Assembly: GCA_949710005.1 (NCBI GenBank)
Contig: OX453283.1
Span: 24,604,204-24,668,203, forward strand
Direction of reading: 5' to 3'
Length of the DNA: 64,000 bases
From: Ricordea florida
Taxonomy: Eukaryota; Cnidaria; Anthozoa; Corallimorpharia; Ricordeidae
Position numbers and translations under genes: made by a program
Notes under the pieces: generated by a model
What the model saw: only the letters and a program-made list of their open reading frames with translations
Told to the model about the DNA's origin: nothing
Databases searched by the model: none
In this document: positions 47,345 through 58,869 of the stretch, in pieces
How positions within the stretch are numbered: position 1 is the first letter of the stretch
Layout of the letters: each line of letters opens with the position of its first letter

Positions 47345-48055
47345 ATACAGTGTTGTGAAACTTTTCATGTCTACTCTCGCCCGTACCGTGAAAGCCACAA
47401 CTTGGGACCTTTTGAAACTGAACACCTTAAGAGGTATCAAAACCGCATTTTTGACCTCTGAGATGTAAGTCAAGCACCCCCTGTCACTTTTATATGAAAG
47501 TCCCCACCCTGGGCATTGTTATTGTTGTAAGATGGCAGGAATCAGACTACAGTCGATGCATAAGTTTAAACCAGGTTTAACGTTTATTGCAATAGTTTTA
47601 CAAACATGCACATTATGGTTCGTCATAAAATACAAATGTGCTAACTCTTGAATATAATTTCCAGCAAAACATTTTCAAATATATTTTCCAATAACATTCC
47701 TAAAATACAAATGTGCTCACTTTTCAATATTATTAAGCTAACTTTTGAATAACATTTCTCACAAAAACATTTTGAAATATATAATTTTCTAATAAAATTT
47801 CTTAAATGCAAATGTGGTAACTTTTGAATATTATTAACAGGCTGTTCTTTATAGCAAAACATTTTCAAAAGAAATTCCAGCTAAATTGCAGAATACCTGG
47901 CCCACTTACATGTACTTGTTTTCACTGAAAATAATAGCTCCTACAGTGTTATTCCTCAGCCAACACATCCAAAGAAGTGGGCTGGATAGCCTGCAATTGC
48001 TCCAAAATTTCTAGTATATTAAATTTCTTATAAACAGAAGATTGAAAACAGTAGA
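47345..48055. other. AT-rich stretch with degenerate repeats
   Basis: At 47625-47880 short units with ACATTTTCAAATATATTTTC, TACAAATGTGCTAACTTTTG and similar recur about three times with changes. No gene. Confidence 0.5.
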
Positions 48056-48142
48056 TTGACATGTTTCACAATGTCAACATGGGGGATTTTGCTTTTATTT
48101 AAAGAGGAATGCATGGCAAAAAAGGTTGACATTAGTCACCAT

Positions 48143-48530
48143 GTGCCCTGGGTCCACCTAGCATCTGAAATATCTGAAACAGAGACCAATTTCTTGAATA
48201 CTGCTGTTTACAAAGGCGAGAGATTTCTTACTGAGTATGTGCTTGATGTGTACACTCACTTCAAGCCAAGTGAAGCTTTTCAGTACAAGATCTTTTCCAT
48301 GTGCCACCCATCAGGAATAATACAAGGCTTTAGCAAAGGAGAGGCCCTAAGACTTCTCTGAACTTAACTCTTCCAGAACATTATTTAAAGAAAGAATTAA
48401 CACTGATATCTGTCTTCAAAACACACCTCCTTGTCAGAGGGTACCCTGAGAATTTTATCCAGGAAGGCCCCTCGAAAGTGCATTCTGAAGACAGGAAACT
48501 AGCTAGCATTCCGACAAAAAACAAAAAGAA
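48143..48530 (+). pseudogene. Penelope reverse-transcriptase fragment
   Basis: The reading ISETETNFLNTAVYKGERFL and the next 40 residues match the thumb-proximal part of PLE2 (which has ISENEITFLDTVVFKGERF). A stop at about 48360 and a frame change follow, then a LVRGYPENFIQEG reading. It is a piece of an old Penelope-like element within the TTAA element. Confidence 0.7.
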
Positions 48531-48693
48531 CACATTTGTAGAAAAATCTAGTTGTTGGGACTGGAATTTGGTTCCTGAGACTAGTCATGGGGGCTGTTTT
48601 GCTCATGAATGCAGTGGCAGTTGATGTATAGCATTTATAGAAATATTGATCATTAATTGCATGTGTGTCTTCACCGCATACCTTATAGTTTGC

Positions 48694-49500
48694 TTAAAAA
48701 AGTAATTTAAGTTTAAACAAAGTGCATTGCAGTGCAACTATTAAAAACATAAATGCAAACATTCCACAAACCTTCGATTTTAGTCTATTAATTTTCCTCG
48801 TGTTTCTGTTAATTTCTCCTTGAAAACTTGTACACTCTTGTACTGCCCTCTCCCTCGCTTCCTTTCGGGTCTTCATAAAGGCATTAACATCGAATCGTCT
48901 GTTCTTGGTGTGTGGCATGATGCTGCCAGCTCAAAACGTCCGCAGGAGAATCTATTATTACTTGCACAGTCCAAGGATTGCAGGCTGTCATGCGAGGACT
49001 GATCGAGTCGCCTATGTGGATAATACTTTGTCGACTTTTCTTTCAAAAAGGACAAAATTCCCAACACCCAGAGGTGGACTTCTCCTGCAATATCCGAGCC
49101 AACTTCAATATGATATAACAGCCATAGAAACAAAAATTCAGCAAAACAAAAACGATACGATTCTTACCCAGATGTCAGAGATGCAAAATTTCGTTTTGAA
49201 GTGGTGTTATTTTGAACACTGTTAAATTCTTTCCAAGCCGAAAACTTCGCATTACAACGCCGGCAAACACGACGCCATTAGACCTCGAAGAATGCGCTTT
49301 GGTGGAGCGAGTTTTCTAATAAAAAGCATGGCATATTTGGTATGTGCGGAAAGCTCAGGAAACAAGCTGCCATCTTTTTCGCTGAATGAAGCACTACAGA
49401 TCTCCCAGAATGCAGGAGGGCCCATTATTTATAGGCTTCATAACTCTGCCCCAGTCTCTTCTCGAACACCTTGATTTCCAGCGCCATTTTTGAAGACATC
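48694..49500 (-). other. Short minus-strand frames, uncertain
   Basis: Minus frames at 48694-48918 and 48873-49133 are Arg/Lys/His-rich with no domain I recognise. The first (MPHTKNRRFDVNAFMKTRKE) could be an exon, since GTTTGT follows its KSKV end. Support is weak. Confidence 0.2.
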
Positions 49501-50065
49501 ACAATGCAGCTTTTTGTCATCTGTGGGCCCGGTGTGATAGCTCTAACTTTTGATTGGCGCATAGAACAATGCTAATATTTGACCGTGAGGTAGACAGGAG
49601 GGACCTGGGGAAAACTAAGGAGGAAAATGTTGTTTATGTCGGGTTTTTCATTGTTTTTTCGGCGATTTTTGGCCGTCCACCAATCAGATTCGTCGATTTA
49701 ATTGATATTAACAATTAAGAGTTCACACTTTTTAATCGATTTTGCGTTTGACCTGCCTAGTTCTTACGCGGACCATTACTTAATCTCCTTTATTGTATTA
49801 ATAATGTGATTGATGTAATTTAACAATAATAGTAATATGATTTATGTAGAAAGTAATCAAATGTAAGTAGGTAGTAATGATTTAATGCAATATATATATA
49901 TTATATTATCCATGTAATAGTATATAATGAAACACATAATATTTTTATGACAAACTGTAATAATAAGATGCCATTTTTGTAGAGAAGGTGCTGTATGAAC
50001 TGATGTTCAAATAAAGTGTTTTCTGTTAAAAAAAAAACACTGTTTCATTTTGCGCTCAACAAAAT

Positions 50066-50349
50066 TCAATATTTAGAGTTAAAAGAAAATTGTTCTAGAA
50101 AATAGTATTTCTTCATTTCTCTTTCCACTCGGTCGATTTGCTCCTTTGTCCACGTCACTGTGTTTCTGGTAATGGATGGTTTACTGTGAACAGCTTTTTC
50201 TACCACGCTTACGTAAGCGTCATAACATATAACTTCAAGAAAGCTGCACAGTTTTTTCAGAGTTTCGCTGGGATACAAAATCATTTCGTGACTAAAAATG
50301 TCCAAAACTGCACCTCCATAAATTTCCTTGACACGTTCGTTGGCCTCAG
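50066..50349 (-). CDS. Sulfotransferase-family gene, last exon, 3' part
   Basis: It encodes the C-terminal 94 codons, including LYPSETLKKLCSFLEV and the helix VTWTKEQIDRVEREMKKY, typical of the C-terminal region of cytosolic or Golgi sulfotransferases. The stop is at 50066. The exon is split: its upstream part is at 56125-56180, beyond the BEL element inserted at 50350, and TCAG is the duplicated target. Before insertion the frame would have been continuous. A LINE end lies 28 bases past the stop, in the 3' UTR. Confidence 0.8.
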
Positions 50350-50545
50350 TGAGCGAGAGGGACCCACCCCTCCCTAGATAATCGTTTTGTAAAGTGTGAC
50401 GTCATCAAAAGTCGCACGTGCAGATAGGAATGTTAGAAAACCAGAGAGAGCGAGGAGCGTGAGAAAAAGTAGAATACACCGAGTTCGTATACAATAAAGG
50501 AAAAAACACAAAAGTGAGTCTATCTGTACGGTACAAATCCGTAAA
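50350..50545 (+). repeat. 5' LTR of the BEL element
   Basis: 196 bp, starting TGAGCGAGAGGGACCC and ending CCGTAAA, identical by eye to 55929-56124. It contains AATAAA near its end. Confidence 0.95.
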
Positions 50546-50683
50546 GAAGTGGTGCCGAGACCAGGATACAACCAGAGAGAGTTTAACAAAGGAAATTCCA
50601 CCGACGAGAGAAGATTTGGGAATTTCATTCAACCTACATTACACAAGACCACGAGGTTACAACAACAATTTATCTGAGTCATC

Positions 50684-53600
50684 ATGGGCGATAAATCAAA
50701 GATTCCAGAGAATGAGAAAGTTTTGGAGGACGACATTCGGAAGGAAATCGATAAACTTGGATTTTACTTGGAGGAAATCGATGAGCTGATCGAAGCCAAG
50801 GACTACGAAGAGATGAAAGTCGTCGAGCGACGAGTGTCAAAGATCACCGAAAAGCTGTCTGATCTGATAGCCCAAGTACAAGAATCTAAAGTAGATCGAG
50901 GAGTACCTTCGAAGTCAGTCCGACAATGGAATAAAGATACCAAATCCAAATATACCGAGTGGTTAAAAGAGAAAGAGCGACTAGCAGAAATACTCAAGAT
51001 CCATCAAAGGGAAACAGACGACGAAATTCAACGTGCGAGAGAAGAGCGCCTACAACATGAAAAAATCCAGCGAGAAAGACAGTTGTGGCAAGAAAAAATG
51101 GAAGCTGAATTAAAAATGACAGAAGAGAAGCTTAAGATGCAAAAGATGGTCGAATCAACGCAAGCCAAACTGCCGAAGCTAACCATCACTGCTTTCAAAG
51201 GGACCGCCGCTGATTGGATAAGGTTTGAGAATATGTTTACGACTCAAGTTGATAGAAAGCCAATATCTGACGAAGAAAAGTTCGGATATTTACTGGAAAT
51301 GCTGGCCCCCAAGGTAAGAAGTAAGATTTCTAATCTTAAGCCAAGTTCAGCTGGATATAAGACCGCGTGGGAGCGCTTGAAAAGGGAATACGGTCAGACA
51401 CAACTAGTCATAAATGCGCACATGGATGAGATCATAACATTGCCAGTAATTAAGGGAACAAACTATGATAAGATTCAAGAATTCTATGAAAAGATAAGCA
51501 AAAATTACGATGCCTTGCAGACCCTAGGGGAAGGTGACATGTTAAAGGGACTTGTGATGACCACCCTGAACAAATTACCTAATGTGAAGCCTGACCTTGT
51601 GAGAACAGATGAGTGCTGGGAGAAATGGGACATGGAACAACTCATAGACAACTTACAGAAATGGTTGAGGAGAAATAAATCCAGTGATGGGAAGGGACAA
51701 GGGGAACCCCAGAAGAGAGAGAGACATTGGTTTACCCAAAAGCACAATGAGAGTAGTCAAGCCCCTAAAGAGAAACCAAGTCCTACATGCATTTTCTGTA
51801 AGAACCAACACTGGAGCGACGCATGTGATACATATAGCACCCAAGAAAAGAGGAAGAGGTTCTTTGTGGAGAACAAGCTTTGCTTTAACTGTGGCAGACC
51901 AGGGCACAGTGCAAATAAGTGTCGGAGCAGGGGGTGTTACAACTGTAAAACAAAGCATCATACAAGCTTGTGTAACAACTCAGCATCTAAGGTCAATGAT
52001 CAAGCAGAGCTGAATGGATACACCCCAGCGGCTTCGGAAGAAAAGTCACTTCCTGCCATAATCCCTGTTAAGGTTCAAGGGATAACACTGTGGGCATATT
52101 TAGACACGGGATCAGGAAGAAACTTCATATCCAATGAAGCGGTCAGAAGGTTAAAGTTGATGCCTTTGCGCTATGAAACTCGACAAGTAGTCACAGTGAA
52201 CGGGACAAAGGAACAGTCAATGCCAATCTTTAACTTGAATCTAGATTCAGTAGATGGGAAAACTACAGAGAATATTGAAGTTGCAGGCACAAGAATGTCA
52301 AGCTTCACTACAGTGACCAGACCAAATATGAATCTCTTGAAGTCTAAATACGAACACACAAAAGACAAACAGTTTTACACGAAGGTCAACGAGAAATACC
52401 CCATCCACATGATCCTAGGTGACCACACCTACTGCAAAATCAGAACCGAGGAAGTGTACAAAGGTAAATCTGACGAGCCAATAGTGGAAGGAACCACGTT
52501 TGGCTGGGTGATCCACGGAGGGGAGTATGTGAACAATGAAGCCATGTACGTAAAGGAAGTGAACGATTATGAAAGACTGTATAGTCTGGACGTACTTGGG
52601 GTAGAGGACAGAAGGGAAGACGACCAACAAGTTGTTTACTCTGAATTCAAGGAAAACGTGACAAGAAAACAAGATGGACGGTACAGAGTGAACATTCCAT
52701 GGATACCAGGAGCTGAGATAACAGAAACAAATGAAGGGCCATGCAGGAAGCGTCTGCTGAATGTCGAGAGAAAGTTGAGACAAAGCGAACAGCTACAGAC
52801 AAGTTACAAAGAGATAGTTGAGGAACAACTTGAACAAGGTATCTTAGAGAAAGTCCCAGATCAACCAACAGGTGAGAAGATCTTCTACTTGCCTCACAAA
52901 CCAGTAGTCAGACAAGATGCCTCTACCACAAAGGTGAGGATGGTTTTTGATGCCAGTGCTAAGCCACATCCACTGGCCAACAGTATTAATGAATGCATGT
53001 ACACAGGACCGTCATTGCAACCATTGTTGTGGGACATAATGATACGAGCTAGAATGTCGCCCAACTTGCTGCTAGCAGACCTTCAGAAAGCATTTCTACA
53101 GATCGAAATCAAGGAAGAGGACAGAGATGCCTTTCGGTTACTTTTCAACATCAACAACAAAGAAGAGCACTTAAGGTTAACAAGAGTGCCCTTTGGTGCA
53201 GAAGCGAGCCCATTCATTCTGGGTGCTACACTCAACCATCTTTATGATCAGCAACCACCAGAACTCAGTGAGACAGTAAAGGCTTTGAGAGACAATACTT
53301 ACGTAGACAATTTGATGAAGACGGGATTCGACGTCAGCGAGTTACAAACCTTCAAGACGGAGGCAACCGAGATCATGGAAAGCGCGAAGTTTCCAGTACA
53401 CAAATGGGAGTCAAACATCAGAGAACTTGAGAGTGAAAACATGCAAAACCCAAGCAAGATACTAGGACTGAGATGGGACAAGAAAGAAGATACCATAGAA
53501 ATACAATTTCGTACTTTCCAAGAAGACAAGAAAGTCACAAAGAAATCTATTTTGAGTCATCTCGGGAGTATCTATGATCCCATAGGAATAACTTCACCTA

Positions 53601-55864
53601 CGCTAGCTGAAGGGAAACGAATCTACAGAGAGGTTTGTGACGAGAAAAGGCAATGGGAGGCAGAGGTTTCCACCTCCCTCGAGAGACAGTGGAGAATGTG
53701 GACAAAACAGTTAGTAAACGTTCAGGTCCCCAGAAGTATTATTCAAAGCGGTGCTGAGCTGCGAGCCATTCATATTCATCAGTTTGCAGACGCAAGTAAG
53801 CTAGCCTGTTCTACGGTGACAATAGTCGTGGCGGAACAGGACAATGAAACTGTTAAAGGGCTTCTAACTTCAAAGTCTAGAATTTCCAAACGGAACACTA
53901 CGATTGCAAGACTAGAGCTGATAGCAGGACACATGGCTGCCAACATGGTAAGGAACGTGTGTCGAGCATTAAAGGGATGGCCTATTGCATCCGTAACAAT
54001 ATGGATGGATAGTATGGTAGCGTTATATTGGATAACAAAACCTGAAAAACCCTGGAAGGTGTTCGTTGCAAACAGAGTAAGAAGGATTGCAGAGATCACA
54101 GAGGAAACCGGAGCACTTTGGAAATACTGTCCAACACGGGAAAATGTTGCTGATCTTGGAAGCAGAGGAGCTTCGCTGGAAAAGATGAAAAAGGGCAGCT
54201 GGTTCACAGGACCTGAATGGCTGCTGAATGAAAGGGAGTGGCCAGAACAACCCAAGTTGATATCAACACCAGAGATCTCCGAGGAGCAAAAGCCGACAGT
54301 AGAAGTCAGTTCGTTCACAAATGAGAAAGTACTAGATGAGTGGGACGAGTTGCTGAAGCGCAAGCCTTACTGGAACACGCTCAGAATAACAGCATGGACA
54401 CTAAGGTTTATCCATAACAGCCTGTCCAAGTCCCGCAAACTGAAGCGAAGATCAGGTCCGTTGTCTACAGACGAAATTCAGCAAGCAAAGGAATACTGGG
54501 TGAGGAGAGTGCAAAGAGACATACCAGAAGATCTAGAGAAACCAGGTTTCCGGCTTGTCAAGGACAAACAGACAAACATATTGAAGAGCGAAGGAAGAAT
54601 CCCAAAGTACACACCAACTTATCTCGAAGATAGTCTTTTAGTCCAAAAGCTGATCCAACACGCACATGAGAGAGTGAATCACATGGGAGTAGCCAGCACA
54701 ATGGCTGCCATAAGGAAGAACTGGTGGATACCACGACTGAGATCACTAGTGAAGAAACAGATACGAGAATGTAACGTATGCAAGGTATTCGCCACAAGCC
54801 CGTACGGAGCCACAGCAACCGCTCCGCTGCCGGAATTCCGTACAGAAGCAAGTCGACCCTTTCAACATACTGGAGTAGACTTTGCTGGACCATTGAGGTA
54901 CAAGATAAACAAGAAAGAAGAAGGAAAAGCCTACGTGTTACTGTTCACGTGTGCTACATCGAGAGCTGTGCACTTGGAGGTAACAAGGTCACAGACAGCT
55001 GAGGAATTCCAAAGGAAGCTTAACGCCTTCATCACAAGGAGAACCAGACCGGAACGGATTGTATCAGACAATGCTGCAACGTTCAGAGCAACCGCTGACT
55101 GGATCAAGAAAATAAGGAGAAGTGAACGCCTCCAAGACTTTCTTGCAGATCAAGAAATAACATGGCAGTTCAACCTTTCTAAGTCACCGTGGTGGGGCGG
55201 AATGTATGAAAGGATCATAAGAGAGATCAAGAAGACCCTGTACAAAACGCTGGGAAAAACACCGTTCACGCTGGAGCAGTTGGAGGACGTGATCATGGAC
55301 ATAGAGAAACATTTGAACAACAGACCATTGACCTACGTCGAGAGTGATTTTGGCGAAGAAGTTCTCACACCAAATGTCATTATGTTTGGTCAAAATGCAC
55401 ACCAAATCGAGAACATTGAAGTCGAAGAGGATGAATTGACCAAAATGTTCAAAAGACAACAGGAGGCAAAACAACATGCTTGGCAGCGCTGGAAGAGAGA
55501 ATATCTACATAGTCTGATGGAGAGTCATCGAATCAACAGAAAAGACGCACCTTACCCAGAGATCGGGGAGATTGTGCTAGTTGTTGGAGAAGAAAAGAAT
55601 CGAGGGGAGTGGAAGAAAGGCAAAGTCGTGCAGCACATTCACGGGAGAGACGGAGTCATAAGAGGTGTGAAGTTACTACACAACAAGCGCCTAATTGAAA
55701 GACCACTCAACCTAGTGTGTCCCTTGGAGATCAAGAGCCACACAGAAGTGACAACCCCGTGTCAGTCATCTGCAAGACCAGCACCAGAGGCAAGAAACAG
55801 AAGGAAAGTAGCAGAGCATGCCAGAGCAAAGATTACAGCGATACTCGAAGAAGAGGAAGATTGA
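50684..55864 (+). CDS. BEL/Pao gag-pol polyprotein
   Basis: 1726 residues. Residues about 80-165 are a coiled coil. The gag domain ([20 protein letters not shown]) follows at 165-300, then Cys/His knuckles near 370-430 ([40 protein letters not shown]). Protease: [13 protein letters not shown] near 470. Reverse transcriptase: [14 protein letters not shown] (catalytic Asp), [13 protein letters not shown], then [11 protein letters not shown], where the second catalytic Asp position is Asn (YVDN), a variant to check. RNase H: IHQFADAS and ARLELIAG, with [11 protein letters not shown]. Integrase: HERVNHMG...[22 protein letters not shown] and [19 protein letters not shown]-terminal domain ends it. 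Confidence 0.93.
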   Translation: MGDKSKIPENEKVLEDDIRKEIDKLGFYLEEIDELIEAKDYEEMKVVERRVSKITEKLSDLIAQVQESKVDRGVPSKSVRQWNKDTKSKYTEWLKEKERLAEILKIHQRETDDEIQRAREERLQHEKIQRERQLWQEKMEAELKMTEEKLKMQKMVESTQAKLPKLTITAFKGTAADWIRFENMFTTQVDRKPISDEEKFGYLLEMLAPKVRSKISNLKPSSAGYKTAWERLKREYGQTQLVINAHMDEIITLPVIKGTNYDKIQEFYEKISKNYDALQTLGEGDMLKGLVMTTLNKLPNVKPDLVRTDECWEKWDMEQLIDNLQKWLRRNKSSDGKGQGEPQKRERHWFTQKHNESSQAPKEKPSPTCIFCKNQHWSDACDTYSTQEKRKRFFVENKLCFNCGRPGHSANKCRSRGCYNCKTKHHTSLCNNSASKVNDQAELNGYTPAASEEKSLPAIIPVKVQGITLWAYLDTGSGRNFISNEAVRRLKLMPLRYETRQVVTVNGTKEQSMPIFNLNLDSVDGKTTENIEVAGTRMSSFTTVTRPNMNLLKSKYEHTKDKQFYTKVNEKYPIHMILGDHTYCKIRTEEVYKGKSDEPIVEGTTFGWVIHGGEYVNNEAMYVKEVNDYERLYSLDVLGVEDRREDDQQVVYSEFKENVTRKQDGRYRVNIPWIPGAEITETNEGPCRKRLLNVERKLRQSEQLQTSYKEIVEEQLEQGILEKVPDQPTGEKIFYLPHKPVVRQDASTTKVRMVFDASAKPHPLANSINECMYTGPSLQPLLWDIMIRARMSPNLLLADLQKAFLQIEIKEEDRDAFRLLFNINNKEEHLRLTRVPFGAEASPFILGATLNHLYDQQPPELSETVKALRDNTYVDNLMKTGFDVSELQTFKTEATEIMESAKFPVHKWESNIRELESENMQNPSKILGLRWDKKEDTIEIQFRTFQEDKKVTKKSILSHLGSIYDPIGITSPTLAEGKRIYREVCDEKRQWEAEVSTSLERQWRMWTKQLVNVQVPRSIIQSGAELRAIHIHQFADASKLACSTVTIVVAEQDNETVKGLLTSKSRISKRNTTIARLELIAGHMAANMVRNVCRALKGWPIASVTIWMDSMVALYWITKPEKPWKVFVANRVRRIAEITEETGALWKYCPTRENVADLGSRGASLEKMKKGSWFTGPEWLLNEREWPEQPKLISTPEISEEQKPTVEVSSFTNEKVLDEWDELLKRKPYWNTLRITAWTLRFIHNSLSKSRKLKRRSGPLSTDEIQQAKEYWVRRVQRDIPEDLEKPGFRLVKDKQTNILKSEGRIPKYTPTYLEDSLLVQKLIQHAHERVNHMGVASTMAAIRKNWWIPRLRSLVKKQIRECNVCKVFATSPYGATATAPLPEFRTEASRPFQHTGVDFAGPLRYKINKKEEGKAYVLLFTCATSRAVHLEVTRSQTAEEFQRKLNAFITRRTRPERIVSDNAATFRATADWIKKIRRSERLQDFLADQEITWQFNLSKSPWWGGMYERIIREIKKTLYKTLGKTPFTLEQLEDVIMDIEKHLNNRPLTYVESDFGEEVLTPNVIMFGQNAHQIENIEVEEDELTKMFKRQQEAKQHAWQRWKREYLHSLMESHRINRKDAPYPEIGEIVLVVGEEKNRGEWKKGKVVQHIHGRDGVIRGVKLLHNKRLIERPLNLVCPLEIKSHTEVTTPCQSSARPAPEARNRRKVAEHARAKITAILEEEED

Positions 55865-55928
55865 ACATTAGAGACATTACCGTTGTTGTTAAAGCAGTAA
55901 AAATTATGGAATAATTTTGAGGGGAGAG

Positions 55929-56124
55929 TGAGCGAGAGGGACCCACCCCTCCCTAGATAATCGTTTTGTAAAGTGTGACGTCATCAAAAGTCGCACGTGC
56001 AGATAGGAATGTTAGAAAACCAGAGAGAGCGAGGAGCGTGAGAAAAAGTAGAATACACCGAGTTCGTATACAATAAAGGAAAAAACACAAAAGTGAGTCT
56101 ATCTGTACGGTACAAATCCGTAAA
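55929..56124 (+). repeat. 3' LTR of the BEL element
   Basis: Identical by eye to the 5' LTR; followed by the second TCAG. Confidence 0.95.
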
Positions 56125-56180
56125 TCAGCTCGTCCAAAGTAGTTTTCGATTTCAGTATCAAGCTTCTTTTTTTGACTTGT
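56125..56180 (-). CDS. Sulfotransferase-family gene, last exon, 5' part
   Basis: It begins after a splice acceptor (TTCCGACAG on the minus strand) at 56180 and encodes TSQKKKLDTEIENYFGRA in phase 0, matching the phase at the end of the exon at 56965. The BEL element interrupts it at 56125; the coding sequence resumes at 50349 with EANERVKEIYGG. Confidence 0.75.
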
Positions 56181-56317
56181 CTGTCGGAATGAGTAAAAGT
56201 AAAAAATTAAAATTGATACAAGTGCAAACTGGGTTGTCAAACGATCAATCTCGTTCCCTGAGCCAGCGTTCCATTGACTTTTGGTCAGCAACGACCGCTA
56301 GTCAAGATACGTTCTAA

Positions 56318-56592
56318 CATATATTCATTTGCATCATACTTCTTCATCTACGGGTATATAACGAACTCACAATATGACCAGCTCCCAGTTGGCTTGATAG
56401 CTCAGTTGGTAGAGCACTGCTCCGGTATCGCAGAGGTCATGGGTTCGAATCCCGTTCAAGCCTGAGTTTTTTTTTTCAGGCTTCAAATTCACAGCTGCTT
56501 TAGTTGTGTACATAACTGCGATGATCAATTAATGTTATTACATATTAATCCACAGTTCAAATATATGGTCTTTCATATATTCATTTGCATCA
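56318..56592 (+). mobile_element. tRNA-headed SINE in a sulfotransferase intron
   Basis: A tRNA-like head (56391-56462) is followed by a T run at 56466 and a tail. A 19-bp direct repeat, CATATATTCATTTGCATCA, flanks the unit (56318-56336 and 56574-56592). Part of that repeat may belong to the SINE tail. The layout resembles a SINE I recall as frequent in stony corals; the family name is not certain. Confidence 0.65.
56391..56462 (+). tRNA. tRNA-like SINE head (not a functional tRNA)
   Basis: 72 nt with a perfect 7-bp acceptor stem (GGCTTGA/TCAAGCC), a D arm GCTC/GAGC, a T arm ATGGG/CCCGT with a TTCGAAT loop, and an imperfect anticodon stem (CTGCT/CGCAG). The loop CCGGTAT would give anticodon GGT but has C instead of the invariant U at position 33. 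A and B boxes for RNA polymerase III are present. Best read as a SINE promoter. Confidence 0.6.
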
Positions 56593-56964
56593 AAAGAAAG
56601 AGAATGTTGAACGAACGACCGCTGGTCAAATAGACGCGGACATTGGGAACGAGATTGTCAAATGAACGTCCGCTGGTCAAAGGTACGCGGGATCTCGAAA
56701 CGAGATCGTCAAACAAATGACTGCAAGTTGAGGGGACGCCGGCTCTGGGCACGAGATTGTGAAACGATCGTTTCAAAATCGTAACTCGTTGTTTCGTATC
56801 AGAAAACTCAGTCGTTCGCTGCGCTCACTCGTTCGTTTTCTGATACTACTCAACTCGTGAATAAAAATCGTACGCGCGCATTTTCCATGAAGTAATCTCT
56901 ATATCTTGATCGAACAAGCTTTGTAAATAACCTTAATGTGTAAACAACTGCGGATATCAGCTAC

Positions 56965-57159
56965 CTTTGTTTTTTCACCGTCTTTATGAAACATCTCGCG
57001 CATGCGCACATAGGAGGCGATGCTGTCAAACGGGTTTCTTATCACGTGAACAAACTTGAGTGGAATACCAACAGTTTCTCGAATTTCATCCAGGATCTTG
57101 AAATTTGCGGGGTTTCGTAATGCATCCGAAGTGCCACCTCCTTTCTTGTCGCCAATAAC
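56965..57159 (-). CDS. Sulfotransferase-family gene, middle exon
   Basis: Splice acceptor at 57160 (CGTTTCAAG) and donor at 56964 (AAG/GTAGCT). The exon is 195 bases, phase 0 at both ends. It encodes VIGDKKGGGTSDALRN and then VHVIRNPFDSIASYVRM, the RNPFDS-type motif that binds the 3'-phosphate of PAPS in sulfotransferases, followed by a charged stretch. It fits the exon at 62045 on the 5' side and the exon at 56180 on the 3' side without frame change. Confidence 0.85.
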
Positions 57160-57935
57160 CTTGAAACGAAAAAAAAAACATGTTATAGAAGAGTAAGTCA
57201 TCTTCTCTGTGCACATAAGCCGCTCTCCTTGACAAGCAGTACCTTTCTAGAAGAAGAGAACCAATAACCCACTTTCACTTTTAAATAATCCCCCTCCCCT
57301 GAAGAAAAATTATCTTTCAATTAATTCGCATCACTCAATCAGATCGACCAAATGAATGAAACTGTTAAGTGTGGCACTGTACGAAAAGAGTAGGGCGTGT
57401 TCCCAGTGTCATGGTCTAGCTAACTTGTGCCGTCATTGGTCTGGGCGGGTGAGGTGAGATCATCTATGGACTGAGGCGGCTGCCAGAGGCGCCTTCTATA
57501 TGCCGATGTCCGATCTCTCCCTCTGGTTCCTCCGCAATTCAGCTACTAGCAGCAAGTGAGGAAAAAGTGACACCGATATGTTATGTTATGTGAAATGTTT
57601 AAGTTCTTTGAGAAATGTATACAATTTGATGTTATTTTGCCATTAGTATAAAGTAAACACAAACACCTGCACAAGGAAAGATGCATTGTTTAAGTTTAAT
57701 TCTGTGATTGCAGAGTTTGAATAAGGCTATCATGTCGCATATCCCTATAATGCTGTATTCAGAGAAATCGATAAGCCACCTCCCTATATTCAGGCGCCCC
57801 CCACCTGAGCCACCTCCTCCTATAAGCTAACCCTCTCTAATAAGCTACACCCATCTTATAAGCCCTCTCTAGTAAACGGCCCACCTCTAATGAGCCGCCT
57901 CCATCTAATAACCTACTCCCTCTCCACCCCCCAAT
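57160..57935. other. Sulfotransferase intron, left part
   Basis: No gene. Near 57780-57900 a set of decayed short repeats reads CCACCTCC, ATAAGCTA and CTCTCTAA. Confidence 0.6.
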
Positions 57936-57936
57936 A

Positions 57937-57975
<39 letters not shown>

Positions 57976-57996
57976 GTATCTATCTATCTATCTTTG

Positions 57997-58063
<67 letters not shown>

Positions 58064-58144
58064 GTATCTATCTATCTTTGTATCTATCTATCTTTGTATC
58101 TATCTATCTTTGTATCTATCTATCTTTGTATCTATCTATCTTTG

Positions 58145-58179
<35 letters not shown>

Positions 58180-58212
58180 GTATCTATCTATCTTTGTATC
58201 TATCTATCTTTG

Positions 58213-58247
<35 letters not shown>

Positions 58248-58360
58248 GTATCTATCTATCTTTGTATCTATCTATCTTTGTATCTATCTATCTTTGTATC
58301 TATCTATCTTTGTATCTATCTATCTTTGTATCTATCTATCTTTGTATCTATCTATCTTTG

Positions 58361-58408
<48 letters not shown>

Positions 58409-58869
58409 CATCTATCCATCTATCCATCCACCCATCTATCTATCCATCTATCCATCTATCTATCCATCTATCCATCTATCCATCTTTGTATCCATCTATC
58501 CATCCTTGTATCTATCTATCCATCTTTGTATCTATCTATCCATCTTTGTATCTATCTTTGTATCTATCCATCTATCTTTGTATCTATCTATGTATCTATC
58601 CATCTATCCATATTTGTATCTATCTATCTATCTATATTTGTATCCATCTATCTATATTTGTATCCATCTATCTATCTTTGTATCTATCTTTGTATCTTTG
58701 TATTTATCTATATATCTATCTATCTTTGTATCTATCTATCTATTTTTGTATCTATCTATCTATGTATCGTCTATCTATCTATCTATCCATCTATCTATCT
58801 ACCTATGTATCTATGCATCTATCCATCTATCCATCTATGTATCTATGTATGTATCTATGTATCTATCTT
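57936..58869 (+). repeat. Tetranucleotide microsatellite, about 0.94 kb
   Basis: (TATC)n interrupted regularly by TTTG and later by CCATC, TATG and TATT variants. The 16-base higher-order unit TATCTATCTATCTTTG occurs many times near 58060-58360. All frames read a Ile/Tyr/Leu/Ser-type peptide with no stop, so the large frame joined to the LINE is an artefact. Confidence 0.97.

Larger units (their letters stand above)
46576..49783. mobile_element. 3.2-kb inverted-repeat element with TTAA flanks
   Basis: The ends are GTAGTGGTCCGCGTAAGAAC and, inverted, GTAATGGTCCGCGTAAGAAC, at 46580 and 49779. The inverted repeat is 26 bp with one mismatch. TTAA stands directly outside both ends (46576-46579, 49780-49783), the target used by piggyBac and Kolobok transposons. 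It sits at the end of the LINE coding region. Inside are a broken 203-codon frame, AT-rich repeats and a Penelope fragment, but no transposase that I recognise. Confidence 0.6.
42416..50037 (+). mobile_element. L1/Tx1-like LINE, decayed and interrupted
   Basis: In order: an ORF1-like coiled-coil and RNA-binding protein (42421-43186), an AP-type endonuclease (43518 on), reverse-transcriptase pieces with a deletion, a C-terminal region to about 46575, then a 3' UTR (49784-50037) with AATAAA near 50011 and a terminal A run. It is interrupted by a fold-back element (about 46036-46356) and by a 3.2-kb TTAA-flanked element (46580-49779). The 3' end lies 28 bases from the sulfotransferase stop codon, antisense to that gene. 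Confidence 0.75.
50350..56124 (+). mobile_element. Intact BEL/Pao LTR retrotransposon, 5.8 kb
   Basis: 196-bp LTRs, a primer-binding site starting TGGTGCCGAGACC at 50550, one uninterrupted polyprotein frame, a purine tract (GAGGGGAGAG) directly before the 3' LTR, and a 4-bp target duplication TCAG (50346-50349, 56125-56128). The LTRs show no difference by eye, so the insertion is recent. It lies in a coding exon of the sulfotransferase gene, in the opposite orientation. Confidence 0.95.

Noticed and set aside
56391..56462. Functional tRNA-Thr gene
   Set aside because: The anticodon stem has a mismatch and position 33 is C; flanking direct repeats and tail mark it as a SINE.
57936..58869. Regular repeats with spacer-like variants, as in a CRISPR array
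   Set aside because: The repeats are simple 4-base units and the window is eukaryotic; there is no unique spacer and no cas gene.
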